Source of the DNA: Blumeriella jaapii
Taxonomy: Eukaryota > Ascomycota > Leotiomycetes > Helotiales > Drepanopezizaceae
DNA: 64,000 nt
Assembly (NCBI GenBank): GCA_009599575.1
Contig: VWND01000067.1
Coordinates: 1,364,001 to 1,428,000 of the forward strand
Direction of reading: 5' to 3'
This document shows, piece by piece, positions 44,082 through 55,950 of the stretch. Numbering within the stretch: the first letter of the stretch is position 1; every line of letters begins with the position of its first letter. The notes under the pieces were generated by a model. That model was not told the DNA's origin. It saw only the letters and a program-made list of their open reading frames with translations, and ran no database searches. The position numbers were made by a program, and so were the translations under genes.

Positions 44082-44320
44082 AATAGTATTTTGCCGGTAG
44101 TAAATACTAGTAGTGTTTTGCCGATGGTATTGGATTAAGATTCGGGTACGGGCCATTTCGGTTATTAGGTTTCGCGTTAAGTTATATGAATTATAAGCGC
44201 AATTTATTGTATATAAAATTCGCGATCTCGAGCATTTTAGCTCGGTTTTTTTTTTAAATTTATATACGTACTTTTTGATTTATATTATCCCGATTATTTT
44301 AAAGTTAGCTGTAATATAAA
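44082..44320 (+). repeat. I 5' LTR (probable)
   Basis: Shares the layout of the H LTR without close identity: GCCGGTAGTA-type repeats, GGATTAAGATTCGGG (H: GGATTAAGGTTTGCG), CATTTTAG, TATACGTACTTTTT and AAGTTAGCTGTAATATA (H: AAGCCAGCTGCTATAC). No second copy in the window, so the LTR call rests on this and on position before gag. Confidence 0.55.
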
Positions 44321-46000
44321 AAAAAACTAAATAATCTTCGCTGGAAAGTTTTGTATTTACGGTTAAAAATTCGATTTGCTTTTGCAATTCGAACTTTTTC
44401 CAGGCCGTCCGTACCGACGTTTATTTATCGGTGTTTTAATTAAAACTTTTTTTTATTAATTTTGTTTTTAGAAAAAGCTAAAAAAAAAATTATTAATTCG
44501 ATTTGCTTTTGCAATTCGAATCGCCTTTTTTTAATATATTTTATGCTTTTCTTATAAATCGACGCGGCATTCGAAAACGAACGCAATTCGTACGATTTAG
44601 CTTCGAATTAGCATTTTTATTTTCCGCTTTTGCTTTCGGCGCTTTCGAATTCTTATTTCTTTTAGGCTTTTTCGACTATTCCGGCAGCGAATTTTCATTT
44701 TACGATTTTTTTGCCGAATTATAATTATTCGCAGCCGATTTTTCTGTTAAATTTTTTCGTTTTATTATCGAACCTAAAATCGAATTATACAACGCTAATA
44801 TTTTAATACTTTTAAACCGACGATTTAGCATATTTGCTAAAGCTTAACAATTTATTACGGCTTAGCAGCTTTAAATCGCTTAAAAAATCGCTTAAGCTAT
44901 CGCCGCCGCTCGCTTTTCAGTTTTCGTTAATATCGCTCGCGACGCTTTTTTTTTACTTGGAGCTTCGCGCGTTTTTACGACGGACTTTTAATTAATTTCC
45001 GAATATTACTTTTTAATTTTCGATCCAGTTATTTTTCGAATCGAATTATTTAAAATTAAATATTTTCGCTACGTTTTTAGCTATTATTAAAAAAAGATCG
45101 AACATAACGTATAAAAAATAAATATAAAATTGTTTATTAAAAAGTATTTAAGAAATTCTATATACGGCATAAATTAAATTAAAGTATACTTTAAATATAT
45201 TATTGTAAAAGTAAAAACTATTATTTTAAAGCATTTAAACCTCGAATTTTATAATTAAATCCAATCGGCCCGAAACGTTTTTCGCATTTTTAATCAGCGC
45301 TTTTTTAATTATAATCGCGTTTTATTTGCTAAATTGCAATATAATAAGTTTTATATAAATAACGGTTAAACTTATAATAATTTTCGTTTTTTGTTTATTC
45401 GTTACGTAATTATTAGTAAAAATGCTAAAAACCGTTGATTTAAAAATATATGCGAAAAAATTATTTTTATTTTTAAATACGATTTTCGAATAAAAAAATA
45501 TAAAATATATAACAATTATATTGTTTTAAACGAGTTTTGGCCGTTGCGAATAAAAAGTTACGTAATATCCGAGTTAAAAAAATAGCTTTTGCCCGTTATA
45601 TAAGCTATTTTTCTTTTATTATAATTTTTGCTAATCAGGATTTTAAACGTATTTCCGGTATTTTCAAAATCTTTTAGCGTTTTACTTTTCCAGCCTTTTT
45701 TGTTCGCATAGCTTTTTCTTTTTTTAATAAAAATTTTTACGAACGTATAACTGCTACTTTTGCTATTTTCGGTTTTTTTCGTTTGGCTGCGCGTTTTGTT
45801 AGCGCTTATTATAATTGCGGCAAATCCGGCCATTTCGCAAACGTTTGCTTCGATGTTAAATTTAATCGCAAAATCGCCAAAATAATTATCGATGAAAAAC
45901 AAAACGATTTGTTAAAAAAATCTTTGAATCGTAATAAAAACTTTTATTATAATAAGAAATTCAATTTGTAAAAAAATTCAAAATTTAATCAGCGCTTTTT
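44321..46000 (+). pseudogene. I gag with zinc knuckle
   Basis: 44503-44724 is an open, Phe-rich decayed N-terminal segment. A CCHC knuckle is visible at about 45807-45851: Y-Y-N-C-G-K-S-G-H-F-A-N-V-C. The first Cys is replaced by Tyr (a G-to-A change) and the remaining Cys, His and Cys are intact. 45783-45971 stays open. In between, the sequence is stop-rich. Confidence 0.75.
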
Positions 46001-46860
46001 AATAGAAAAGCGACAGTTTTTAATTTTTATAAAATTAATACGTAATAAATTATATATTAAAATATTTATATATATCGATAGCGAAGCTAATATTTTCGAT
46101 GCGATTAAAACTTTTTTAACGTATTAATTTTCTTAACGTTTCGAAATAAATTTTATTCGGCTGCACAAACTTATAATAATCATCGGTTATAATAGCGAGC
46201 CGAGAAAGCTTATTTTTTTTGTTAGTTTTCTTTTTTTTACGATTAACCGACGTCGTATAAATTTTCTTTTTTTAATTATAAATCTGAGCTTTACCGACGT
46301 TTTTATTAATCGCAAATTTTTGTAATGTTACAATTTAAAACAAACGTACGACCAAAGAAAAAACAAAATAAAATAGCTATTTAATATATTTATGATTTTT
46401 ATTTTAACGAACAATTATTCGTCGATTTTAATCAGCGAAAAAAGCTTAAAATATTTAATCGCATATATTAAAAAAATGCAAACAAACGATACAGCGTAAT
46501 AAAAGTTTTATATATTTCTGCTAATATTTTTACAACGATCAAAAAGGCTTATTTAAGCTTTAAAATTAATAAATCTTTTATATTTATGCGAGATTTTGTA
46601 AATATTTTGTATAAAATAAAAAAGTTTTTTATTAACAGCTTTAAACCGATTAAACTGGTTTTTTTAATCGTGCCAATTACTTTTTTATTTTTAATTGCAA
46701 TATCAGCTATATTTCCGCTTTTGTATTCAGCGTTTTATAAATACGTTACGAAAAGCGAATGCCAACCGCGAAAAAAAAATTATTATTATTTAACGATTAT
46801 ACGTTTATTGCTTTTATATATAATATAAACAAAAAACGTTTTCGCCGCGCGAAAATCGCC
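46001..46860 (+). pseudogene. I protease and linker
   Basis: IKIFIYIDSEANIFDAIKTF near 46058-46115 is a protease active-site box with D-S-G changed to D-S-E. A beta-rich stretch follows (LIIIIGYNSEP near 46170-46205). A Lys/Ile-rich open piece at 46586-46828 belongs to the linker before RT. Confidence 0.7.
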
Positions 46861-47960
46861 GAGTTTAAAAAAGTTATATAGCTCGCGGTAATAAAAAGCA
46901 TTTCCGTTTCCGACGTTTTACAAGCTAAATATAACGACAACGTAGTTTTTATAAAAAAGTTTTTTCCAGCTTAATATTCGGAATTCGAAAAACTTTTTTA
47001 TAAGCAGAAAAACGATAAGTTCGCTTTTCGCCGCTTCGGTATAAATTATAAAATATATTTGGCTACGAAAAATACGTTTTTTATAAAACTATTTAAACGC
47101 TTTACGAATAAACAGCCTACAAAAGTTAAAATCTATATTTTCGACAATTTGCATAAAAGCTTTATTAAACTTTTTAATACTTTCTTCGCCGCCTTAATTT
47201 TATTTATTAAAAAGTTAAACGGCTTTATACGCTTATATATCGATTATCGCAAGCTAAACGATTTTACGAAAAAAAAATTATTTTTTGCTTTTGATTAACG
47301 AAATGTTAATGCGAATTATTAAAGCCAAAACATTTACGAAAATTAATATTTAATAAATATTTAATCGAATCCAAATATTCGAAAAATTTAAGAAATCAAT
47401 TAGTTTTCGCATCTGATACGGCATATATAAATATAAAATCCTTTTTTTTCGGTTTTATAAATAGGCCCGTTATATTTTAACGCTTTATTAATAATATTTT
47501 TATAAAACATTTAAATGATTTTTGCTCGGCGTATTTTAACGATATTTTTATTTATTCCGCGAATAATTTAAAATATAAGATTTACGTGAAAAAAATCTTA
47601 TCGATTTTAAAAAAATACGATTTGAAAACTAATATTAAAAAGTTCGAGTTTAATATTACAAAAACCAAAATTTTAAATTTCGTTATTAATATTAAAAGTA
47701 TTAAAATTTTTAAAAAAAAAATTGCTATTATTAAAAATTAATAATATGCAACGAATATGCGAAACGTATAAAATTTTTTAAGCTTTTGCAATTTTTACAA
47801 ACGCTTTATAGCCGGCTACAGCCGTATTTGCCGCTTTTTCACTGCTTTTACAAGCAAAAACTTTTTTTTCGTATTCGAGAAAAAGCAAAAAAACGTATAA
47901 AAAGCATTGCGCAAAGCTTTGCTAAATGTTTTTATTTTATGCTATTACGATTTTTATAAG
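46861..47960 (+). pseudogene. I reverse transcriptase
   Basis: 47059-47298 is open: KNTFFIKLFKRFTNKQPTKV, then ALILFIKKLNGFIRLYIDYR and KLNDFTKK (the KPxGxLRxCxDYRxLN fingers block). Catalytic box at 47532-47543, Y-F-N-D followed by IFIYS, with the first Asp changed to Asn. KKYDLKTNIKKFEFNITKTK near 47608-47665, then NFLSFCNFYKRFIAGYSRIC near 47770-47830. Confidence 0.88.
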
Positions 47961-49540
47961 CAAACGCGCTTTAAAACTGACTTTTTTGATAAAATATTAA
48001 TTGGCGTATTATCGCAATTATAGAAAAAAAAACTTTTATTATTCGGTCGGTTTTTTTTTAAATTATAATCGACGCCGAATTTAATTATCCGATTTACGAC
48101 AAATAGCTTTTCGTTATTTTTCGCTTTTTTAAAAATTACAAGCCGGAATTATTAAACGCTTAAAAAAACGTATATATATATATATCGATCACCGCGCTTT
48201 AAAATATTTTATAACGATTAAAAACTTTTCGTCGATAAACTCGATAGGCCGAGTTTTTCGCCGATTTTTATTTTACAATTGTATACCGGTCGAAAATTAC
48301 TAATACTTTTGCTAATATTTTTTTTCGCAAAAACCAAAATATTTTTCCGCTGAAAGCACGATAACGAGCAATTCGAAAGCAGCAAATGCTTTTAAACGAT
48401 AAATTGAATTTTTAAATTTTTTTAAAAAAAAATAGCTGCTAAAAGCACAATTACGTTAGCGCTTATAAAAATAGTTTCCGATAAGCGTAATAATAATAAT
48501 ATAATTTCCGAAAAAAACAGCGAAAACAAAAAAAATAAAATATTTACAAAAAAACTCGCAAACCCGATTTTCGTAATCGCATACGATATGCAAAATTATA
48601 TAACAATAATCGATTTGCTGCAAACTAATAAAAATTCTTTTTTCTTCGAAACGCAATGAATGCAAATCCGCAATTATAATTTTAATTATTAGCTACGATA
48701 AAATAAATTGTTTTTCCAAAGCAAATTAATAATGCTTTTGAAATTTTCCGAATTGCGAACTTTTTTAATCCGATATATATACAAACAGCTTTGCGTAATA
48801 TATATTAAAATAAATAAAATACAGCTTTTGATCGGTCGTAAATATTATTAAAAAGCTATAAAAGCAGATATATAATAATACGTTTCGAATTGTCGTTGCA
48901 TACGAATAAAAACTAAACGCGATAAAATCCCGGGCTTTTTAAAACTTTTATTTATATTTAGCAGGCCTTATTAATATTTAACGATAAATTTTACGAAGCT
49001 TTTATTAAACGAAAATAATTACGATTTCGCTTTCGTAATAATGGATCGCCTGTTTGAAAAGCTTTTGTTAATCTTCTGTTATAAAATTATTACAGCGAAA
49101 AAACTGGCAGCTTTGTTTTTGATTTATTAAATACGCTATTTCGGCATGCCGGATTTAATTGTTTCGGACCGAAAAGCTTGGTTTATTTCGGTTTTTTAGC
49201 AAAAACTTTGCCGCATATTAAAAACCAAAATCAAATTAATTATTACGTATAATTTTAATATCGATAAGCAGACCGAAATAATAAACTAATATATTAAGCA
49301 ACGTTTTCGCTTTTTTTACTTTTATTACCAAAATAATTAAAAACGCTTTTTATTTTTAATAAATATTGCATAGCTGATTTTGCCGTACGAATTTTTCGGC
49401 AACGTTTTTTTTTTTCAAATTTTAAATAAATACGAGGTTTGTATATTTTAAAATATGCATAACTTTCGCTTTTTTCGTTCGGCCATCGAAAAGCTTAACC
49501 GCGACGAAGCTTTGCATTTGGCTTTCCGAGCTAAAAAAGT
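47961..49540 (+). pseudogene. I RNase H and integrase
   Basis: RNase H: YPIYDK and LFVIFRFFKNYKPELLNA near 48090-48165, YIYIDHRALKYFITIKNF near 48172-48225. Integrase: GSFVFDLLNTLFRHAGFNCF near 49113-49170 (core), GPKSLVYFGFLAKTLPHIKN near 49170-49230 and IADFAVRIFRQRFFFF near 49368-49415. The downstream half (48452-49680) is repeated in inverted orientation at 50110-51360. Confidence 0.82.
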
Positions 49541-50104
49541 TATAAAATACGCTTAATCGTTTATTACGTAATAAGAAGCCAAGATAAAGCGTTTTACTAA
49601 TTTGTATAAACGACCGGTAAATTAAAATATAAGCGACGAAATATAAGTAAATATTAAAAATTAAAAGTTCGATCGATTAGTTTATCGTTCTTCAATTTAA
49701 TATAATTTTTTTTGCTTTTATTATAAGTTTGCAGCCATGCGAAAAGCGCTCGTAAAAAGCTTTTGACGGTAAAATACGATCGATAAAATGCTTAAAAAAT
49801 ATAAAAGGCCGTTATAGCGTCAAAACAAAAATCTTATTCGAGATTTTTATCAGCGTTTTTTCAATTAATTTAATATTACAATACTTTTTTATGCAATTTT
49901 AAATTTTTTTTTTTTTTTTTTTTATTACGTTTATTCAAAAGATAATTAAATAAAAGCTGGTTCGGAGCGTCGTTGGCCAGGTAAAAGGTTGCTAATATAT
50001 TTTCGAAGCGAATATAAATAAAAAATTAAATAAATTAATTTATCCGCGGAAAAATCAAGTTTCAACTTTTTCCCATTTTGTTAACGATTTTAACTAGGCC
50101 GTAT
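49541..50104 (+). pseudogene. I integrase C-terminal part
   Basis: Blocks LKNIKGRYSVKTKILFEIFI (near 49790-49850) and FFPFCxRF suggest the end of pol. A T-run of about 24 lies at 49900-49923. A decayed chromodomain-like piece is possible at 49930-50060 but not certain. Confidence 0.55.
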
Positions 50105-51360
50105 TATTTATTTAAAAGCTTCCGAAAAAATCGATCGAGCTTTTAATTTTTAATATTTATTAATACTTCGTCGCTTATATTTTAATCCACCGGTCGTTTA
50201 TGCAAATTAGCGAAGCGTTTTATTTTAGCTTATTATTGCGCAATAAACGATTAAGCGTATTTTATAACCTTTTTAGCTCGGAAGGCCAGATGCAAAGCTT
50301 CGTCGCGGTTAAGCTTTTCGGTGGCCGAGCGAAAAAAGCCGGAATTATTAATATTTCAAAATATGCGAGTTTCGTATTTATTTAAAATTTAAAAAAAAGA
50401 AACGTTGCCGAAAAACTCGTGCGGCAAAATTAATTATATAATATTCATTAAAAATAAAAAGCGTTTTCAATTGTTTTGGTCATAAAAGCAAAAAAAGCGA
50501 AAGCGTTGTTTAATATATTAATTTATTATTTCGATCTGCTTATCGATATTTAAATTGTACGTAATAATTACTTTAATTTTGATTTTTAATATACGACAAA
50601 ATTTTTGCTAAAAAACCGAAATAAATTATGTTTTTCGGTCCGAAACAATTGACTCCGGCATATCGAAATAACGCATTTAACAGACCAAAAACAAAGCTGT
50701 TAATTTTTTCGCTATAATAGTTTTATAGCAAAAAATTAACAAAAGCTTTTTAAATAAACGATATATTATTATTAAAGCGAAATCATAATTATTTTCGTTT
50801 AATAATAGCTTTGTAAAATTTATCGTTAATTATTAATAAAATCTGCTGAATATAAGCAAAAGCTTTCAAAAGCCCGGTGTTTTATCGCGCCTAGTTTTTA
50901 TTCGTATACAACGACAATTCGAAACGTATTATTATATATTGTTGTTTTTATGGTTTTTTAATAATATTTGCGACCGATAAAAAGCTTTATTTTGCTTATT
51001 TTAATATATGCTACGCAAAACTATTCGTAAATATATCGGATAAAAAAAATTGCAATTCGAAGAATTTCAAAAGCATTATTAATTTGCTTTGAAAAAATAA
51101 TTTGTTTTGTCGCAGCTAATAGTTAAAATTATAATTACGGACTTATATTCGTTGCGCTTCGAAAAGAATATTTTTTTTATTAGCTTGCAGTAAATCGTTA
51201 ATAATTGTATAATTTTGCATATTATATACGATTACGAAAATCGGATTTGCGGGTTTTTCCGTAAGCATTTTGTATTTTTCGTTTTTTCGCTTTTGTTTTT
51301 TTCGAAATAAATGCTGCCGTCGTCGCGCTTATCGAAAGCTATTTTTATAAGCGCTAGTAT
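50105..51360 (-). mobile_element. Inverted fragment of element I
   Basis: Reverse complement of I 48452-49680: the segment 50117-50195 pairs with 49598-49680 and 51200-51360 pairs with about 48452-48600. It contains RNase H end and integrase on the minus strand. It is interrupted at 51361 by E2. ORFs 50200-50385 (+) and the left part of 51232-51447 (-) are by-products of this copy. Confidence 0.82.
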
Positions 51361-52136
51361 TGTAAAACGGTGATACTTTGTATTGATGGGATTTGATAGT
51401 TTTTTAGCTATGATCGAGGCATGGACCCCTCCGAAACCCCCTGCCACTGACTACTTTTAACAGATATAAAAGCAAAGCATTCTTTTAAATAATACCATAA
51501 GCACGCATTTCAATTTATATTTTTATTTATTCTTTTTTTCCTTTTTTCAGTTTTTTCTAGAAATTTTTTAAATTATTTTATCCACCGACATATAGCCGTA
51601 TTAATTTGGTTTTTTTATTTATTTTTATATTTGGTAATTTACGCAGAAATTCAAACTTCGGTGTTTCGTTTTTATATATTCGCCGATGCATTTCTTAAAT
51701 TCACAAATCAAAATCGACTTCGATATTTCGCCACTACGGCTTAAATGATCTTTTATATAATTTTATTCGCAGCTGCATTATATAAAAAACTTTTAATAAC
51801 TTTTTTTATTTTGCGCATAATTATTAAATTATAAAAATGCAACACATTTTAAAAACGTCTGAAATTACGATCGGACAATTTTAAACCGTATAAAATTCAA
51901 AGCTCGAAAACCGCCCTTTTGTTAAAAAATAACAAATCGAAAATTGGTTCGTACGCTTCGACCGCTGCGCTCGGCCTTTTTGAATTAAATCTTTTTTAAT
52001 CAAACGCCTGGCGAAAACTCAACCTCCTGATTTTACGCTTTATAATTGTAATAATTACAATTTGCGGCTTTTTATTAAAAGTAATAAAAAATAGCTGTAC
52101 GTATATTGGCTTAAGCCACGAAATATCGAAACCGTA
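51361..52136 (+). mobile_element. Element E2, 5' end (LTR and leader)
   Basis: LTR 51361-51590 (TGTAAAACGG to CCACCGACA, 230 bp) followed by leader 51591-52136, matching the reverse complement of 37930-38740. The rest is displaced by C3, which inserted at 52137. The outer half of this LTR is unmutated and the inner half AT-shifted. Confidence 0.9.
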
Positions 52137-52400
52137 TGTGACGATTTAATCAGTCGGAGGGCTGGGAGATTAGTTAATTGGTCGCCGTGTTCATATGGTA
52201 TAAAACGAGCCTTTGGTTTTGTAATAAAAATATTCACTTAGAATTAACAATTGCAGAAGGCAGAGGTTGCTAAAAAGAAAGAGTTTTATATATATAAATA
52301 GTTTTTATAATTGATGGAGAAACTTATCAGAAGACCAGAGAGCTTGCAATTATACGTAGTTGCTGGGATAATACGAGGGGCAAACGAGTGAGTCGTTATA
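52137..52400 (-). repeat. C3 3' LTR
   Basis: 264 bp, TGTGACGATTTAATC to GAGTCGTTATA on the plus strand, the inverse of the C-family LTR. Adjacent TTATTCTTCCGTCC (52401-52414) is the complement of the polypurine tract. Confidence 0.92.
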
Positions 52401-52582
52401 TTATTCTTCCGTCCGAAAAAAGCGCGCTTTCGAGCTTTTATTTATTGGTACGTCGTTATTTAAATAATCGTACGAGTCTAAACTTTCGGAATACGCTTTT
52501 AGCCAGCTTATAAGTTTTGCAAAAGGGCCGGGAAGCTTTTTATACGCCAAATAAAAGTCGCGTATTTTCAGAGGAGCGTATA

Positions 52583-52690
52583 ATAGTAGTAGTAGTAGTA
52601 GTAGTATTAATTAACGTTTAGCGGAGTGCAGCCGAGAGGCTGCCCTTCTAGGACTTTCCAGGGGGTACGGAAACGTGCTAAGCTAAGGAA
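52583..52690 (-). repeat. J 3' end with trinucleotide tail
   Basis: (TAG)n on plus at 52584-52607. Then a GC-rich segment GCAGCCGAGAGGCTGC (52628-52643), which can form a hairpin, and ACGTGCTAAGC (52673-52683). Similar motifs end the 170-bp insertion at 30708-30877. The 3' hairpin and tail are typical sites recognised by LINE RT. Confidence 0.75.
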
Positions 52691-54060
52691 TTAAATACAA
52701 AATACGATCCCGAAAGCAGTTCGTATTGGTATAGCTAAAGCTGCTGTCGACTACGCTTTTCGCCGCCTTTTGCGATAGTCCGTTAGTAAAAATATAAGCG
52801 TAAAACCCAAAGAAAAGCTTAAAAAGTATGTATACGGCACCGATCAAAGTATAATCTGTCGGTTGCGTAGAAACGTATAATGGTATAACCAATAGGCCGA
52901 GAAAAAAAAAGAAAAGCAATATTTAAATGTCCGAATCCAAAAACCAAAAGCTAAAAAAAACAGGCTTACGCCTACCAAAATAAAAAAGCATTCGTTATAC
53001 AAATATGCATAATAATATTCGCTCCGCTGTAACGTCGCTTCGCGCGGCCGTACGCAGTTTATTTTATTCGAGCTGTATTCGATTAAAATAAGTAATATAC
53101 GTACGTATAGCAGAACTGGTTATATTTGAAAAACTATAATAATAACGCGTAAAAACGTTACAAAATCTTTTGGCTCGCGGAGCAGGTTTTTAAAAAATAT
53201 TACGGCTTTTCGCTCGGTTCGGAAAAAAGCGTTTAATCGAGTTTTTTTAGGCCAACCAAAAAAACGTTTGATCGCGCGGCGGCATAATATTAAATACAGT
53301 AAGGTTTTAAGCTTTTTGCATTTGCAGCGCAGTTTAGCGTCGATATAATTATATTTAACGTAATATTATTCGTAGTTTTTATAAATAGTTTTAGTCGCTA
53401 AATAATAATAAAACAGTTGTTTCGGCATATCGAATTCCGGCAAAAGTTTGATTGCGTAAATCGGATTTCACCGTTTATAGTTTCGTAAAAGCTTTCTGCT
53501 GACTGTTTTTTACTAAAGGCTTCGGTGCGAATTTCGCATTTTTCTGAAATCGAAGCGTATTTTATTTATAATAGGTTCGAACGCAAAACTTTTATTTTAA
53601 AAAGTTTTTTTCGCATTCGCATTTGTTAATTTATCGGCGGCTTCGTTGCTTTCGATGCTCGTATAATCCGATGCTTATTTAACTTTTACGTCGTATATTT
53701 TTATCGCTTTTTAGCAGGCCAAAAAAGCTTATTGGAAAAAAAAGGAAAATGTCCCGCGTATTCTTTAGATTACTGAAATGCTATCGATATATATTTATAG
53801 CTTTTGCGTACGCATTTCGGCTGGCATGCTCGTAGTTTTTTGCAGGCTTTTTTATATTTTTATCGCTTTTGCGTCGAAAACGTAAAAATGGTCGTTTATC
53901 GAGCCGTACCCAAACGTTATTTGCTTGCGGTTTTAATATATGGCGTATTTGTAATTTACGAAATAAACGCCGTTTTTATATTTTTCGCAGCCGTTCGAAA
54001 AAATCGTAACGTTTTTAAAAAATAATTCTGCCTATTATTTTTTAAAGTTTTCCGCGGCTT
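52691..54060 (-). pseudogene. J ORF2 C-terminus with RNase H
   Basis: Minus strand: a piece VIVYIDSISVI region near 53770-53740 and SDYTSIESNEAADKLTNANA near 53670-53615. EGNEAADxLA is the end of the LINE RNase H domain, as found in Tad-clade elements. 52919-52683 is an open C-terminal piece. Confidence 0.75.
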
Positions 54061-55950
54061 TTTTTTTTTTAACGCTTATAATAAAATCGATGCGGCTGCC
54101 GGGCGAAAAGTGCGAAAAAATCAATTTAAATCGTGGAATTTATAAAAAAATATCGCCGAGGCGCTGAATCTTCGTTTTAGCGGTTATATATATGCTCGTA
54201 TATTTACCTCGAGAAATTATTAAAATAAAAATACGTTAAATTAAAAAATGCGCTTCGTTTACGATTTGCAATTTTATCGCATAGCATATTTTGGCTTTTT
54301 CCAAAGCCGCGCTTACGAAAAAAAGGCCTGCGTCCCGTATTATTATAATAAGAAAAATAATACGCTATATAAAAAATATTTTTCGTACGGCCAAAATAAT
54401 AATTTTTTATATTAAATCGATATAATCGCCGAAACGGATGCTAATTTAGCTGTTTCGTCCGGTTCGGCGACCAGATTTCGTACGGTCTGCGTATTAAATT
54501 TCGGTTTTAAATAATATCGAAAAAAAACATAAGTAATTATTGCTTTTCGCAGCGCGTTAGCCGGAGGGCTATTATTAATTCGGCCGAAGCTTTTGATATA
54601 TTGCGCCGTTTGTCGTATTTTGCTTACGCGTTTTTTAACGTGTCGTTTAAAAATAAATTTTCGATCGAATCAGATTTTTAGCTAGCGCAGCGCGAATTGC
54701 TCGCTTTTTTTCGTCGTAATAATATAAAAAATCGTAATTTTATCGTCGATTATAATCGGAAAAGCGTAATTATTATTTTATATAATAATATATATTATTT
54801 CGATTTTTTCCGGCGCGAAAGCGATTTTGTATTCGTTTTTTTATTCGAAAATATCGCGAACGTTTTTCGCAAATAATTCGATATTATCGTTTAAGCTGTG
54901 TAAAATGCGATAAATTAATATATCGTTTATATATTTAAAGCGAAAAATAAAATTTTGATTAAGCAATTCTGCTAAGTATAATATATACAAAACCGAGAAA
55001 AATAGCGATTTTTAAAAAATATCGTAATAAACGTAGCTAAAATCGGTGGTTTTTTTTTCGAATCGTATTTATATTCGTCGTTTCGTAAAAAACGATTTAA
55101 TTAATAAAAAAAGTAAAAAAAGCCATTTTTGGTCGATTATTTTTTTAAGCAGGCGTCGGGTTAAAACAGCGTCGAACGCGTTTTATACGTTTAAAATAAT
55201 AATCGTAATATATTTTTTTACGACGAACGCAGTTTCGATATCGGTCGTAAAGCACGCTGCCAAATCGAAAGTAAAACGTTTCGGAAAAGCGCTTTTGTAT
55301 TATAAATTAAATAGGCCGGTCGTAAGCGCTATTCACGCGATTTTGCTAATAATAATTTTTTCGAAGCTTTTAAATATACAAAAAAAAAAGCGATCGAACG
55401 CTACGAGCGTAAAAAAGATTTATTCCGCTTATTAGTTTTGATTATTATAGCTATTTCGGCCAGCTTTTAAAAGATCGGAAAATAATTCGTTGCGAAACAG
55501 CGGTTAAACAAATCGTATATAACGGTTCGGATTTTTTTTTAATAAGCTTTTAAAAGTTTTATCGTAATCCGGTTAATGCCCGGAAAAATATTAATAATTC
55601 CGATGTAATATTTTTTTATTTTTTCGGACGATACAAAATCTGCTTAAAGAAAATGGCCCGACTCTGCTTATTCGATAAAAAGATTTTAATCGAAATCGTC
55701 GGTAGCTAAAAAACGGTCAAATACTTCGTTTTTTAAAATGTTAATTTTGTTTTTAATATTTTTAATCACAACGCCGTTTATTATTAATAAAAGAATTTTA
55801 AAATTCGTAATTATTCGATGCTAATTTATTATTTTATACAGCTTTTCGTTATTATCGATTTCGTTAATAAATTTTCGCTAATAGTTTTTTTTCGCTTTGC
55901 GTATTATAATAAAAAACTGCTTGGTTTTTTCGAAAATTTCACCGTTGTAT
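54061..55950 (-). pseudogene. J ORF2 reverse transcriptase
   Basis: Minus strand: NIFPGINRITIKLLKAY near 55595-55540, YDLFNRCFATNYFPIF near 55520-55470, RPISKLRSS near 55190, the catalytic box FRFKYINDILIYRILHSLND near 54945-54890 (Y-A-D-D expected, Y-I-N-D present), FDRKFIFKRHVKKRVSKIRQ near 54670-54610 and TAQYIKSFGRINNSPPANAL near 54610-54550. These are the Tad1-type RT and thumb blocks. The plus-strand ORF at 55046-55435 is its shadow. Confidence 0.88.

Larger units (their letters stand above)
44082..50104 (+). mobile_element. Ty3/gypsy element I
   Basis: LTR-like start (44082-44320), gag with zinc knuckle, protease, RT, RNase H and integrase on the plus strand. No 3' LTR is found. The element runs into an inverted fragment of itself at about 50105. 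Strong AT shift and many stops. Confidence 0.83.

Noticed and set aside
52584..52607. TAG microsatellite as a stand-alone repeat
   Set aside because: It is the 3' tail of LINE J, bounded by the target duplication.
55046..55435. 129-codon plus-strand ORF
   Set aside because: It lies antisense to the LINE J RT blocks, which are recognisable on the minus strand.
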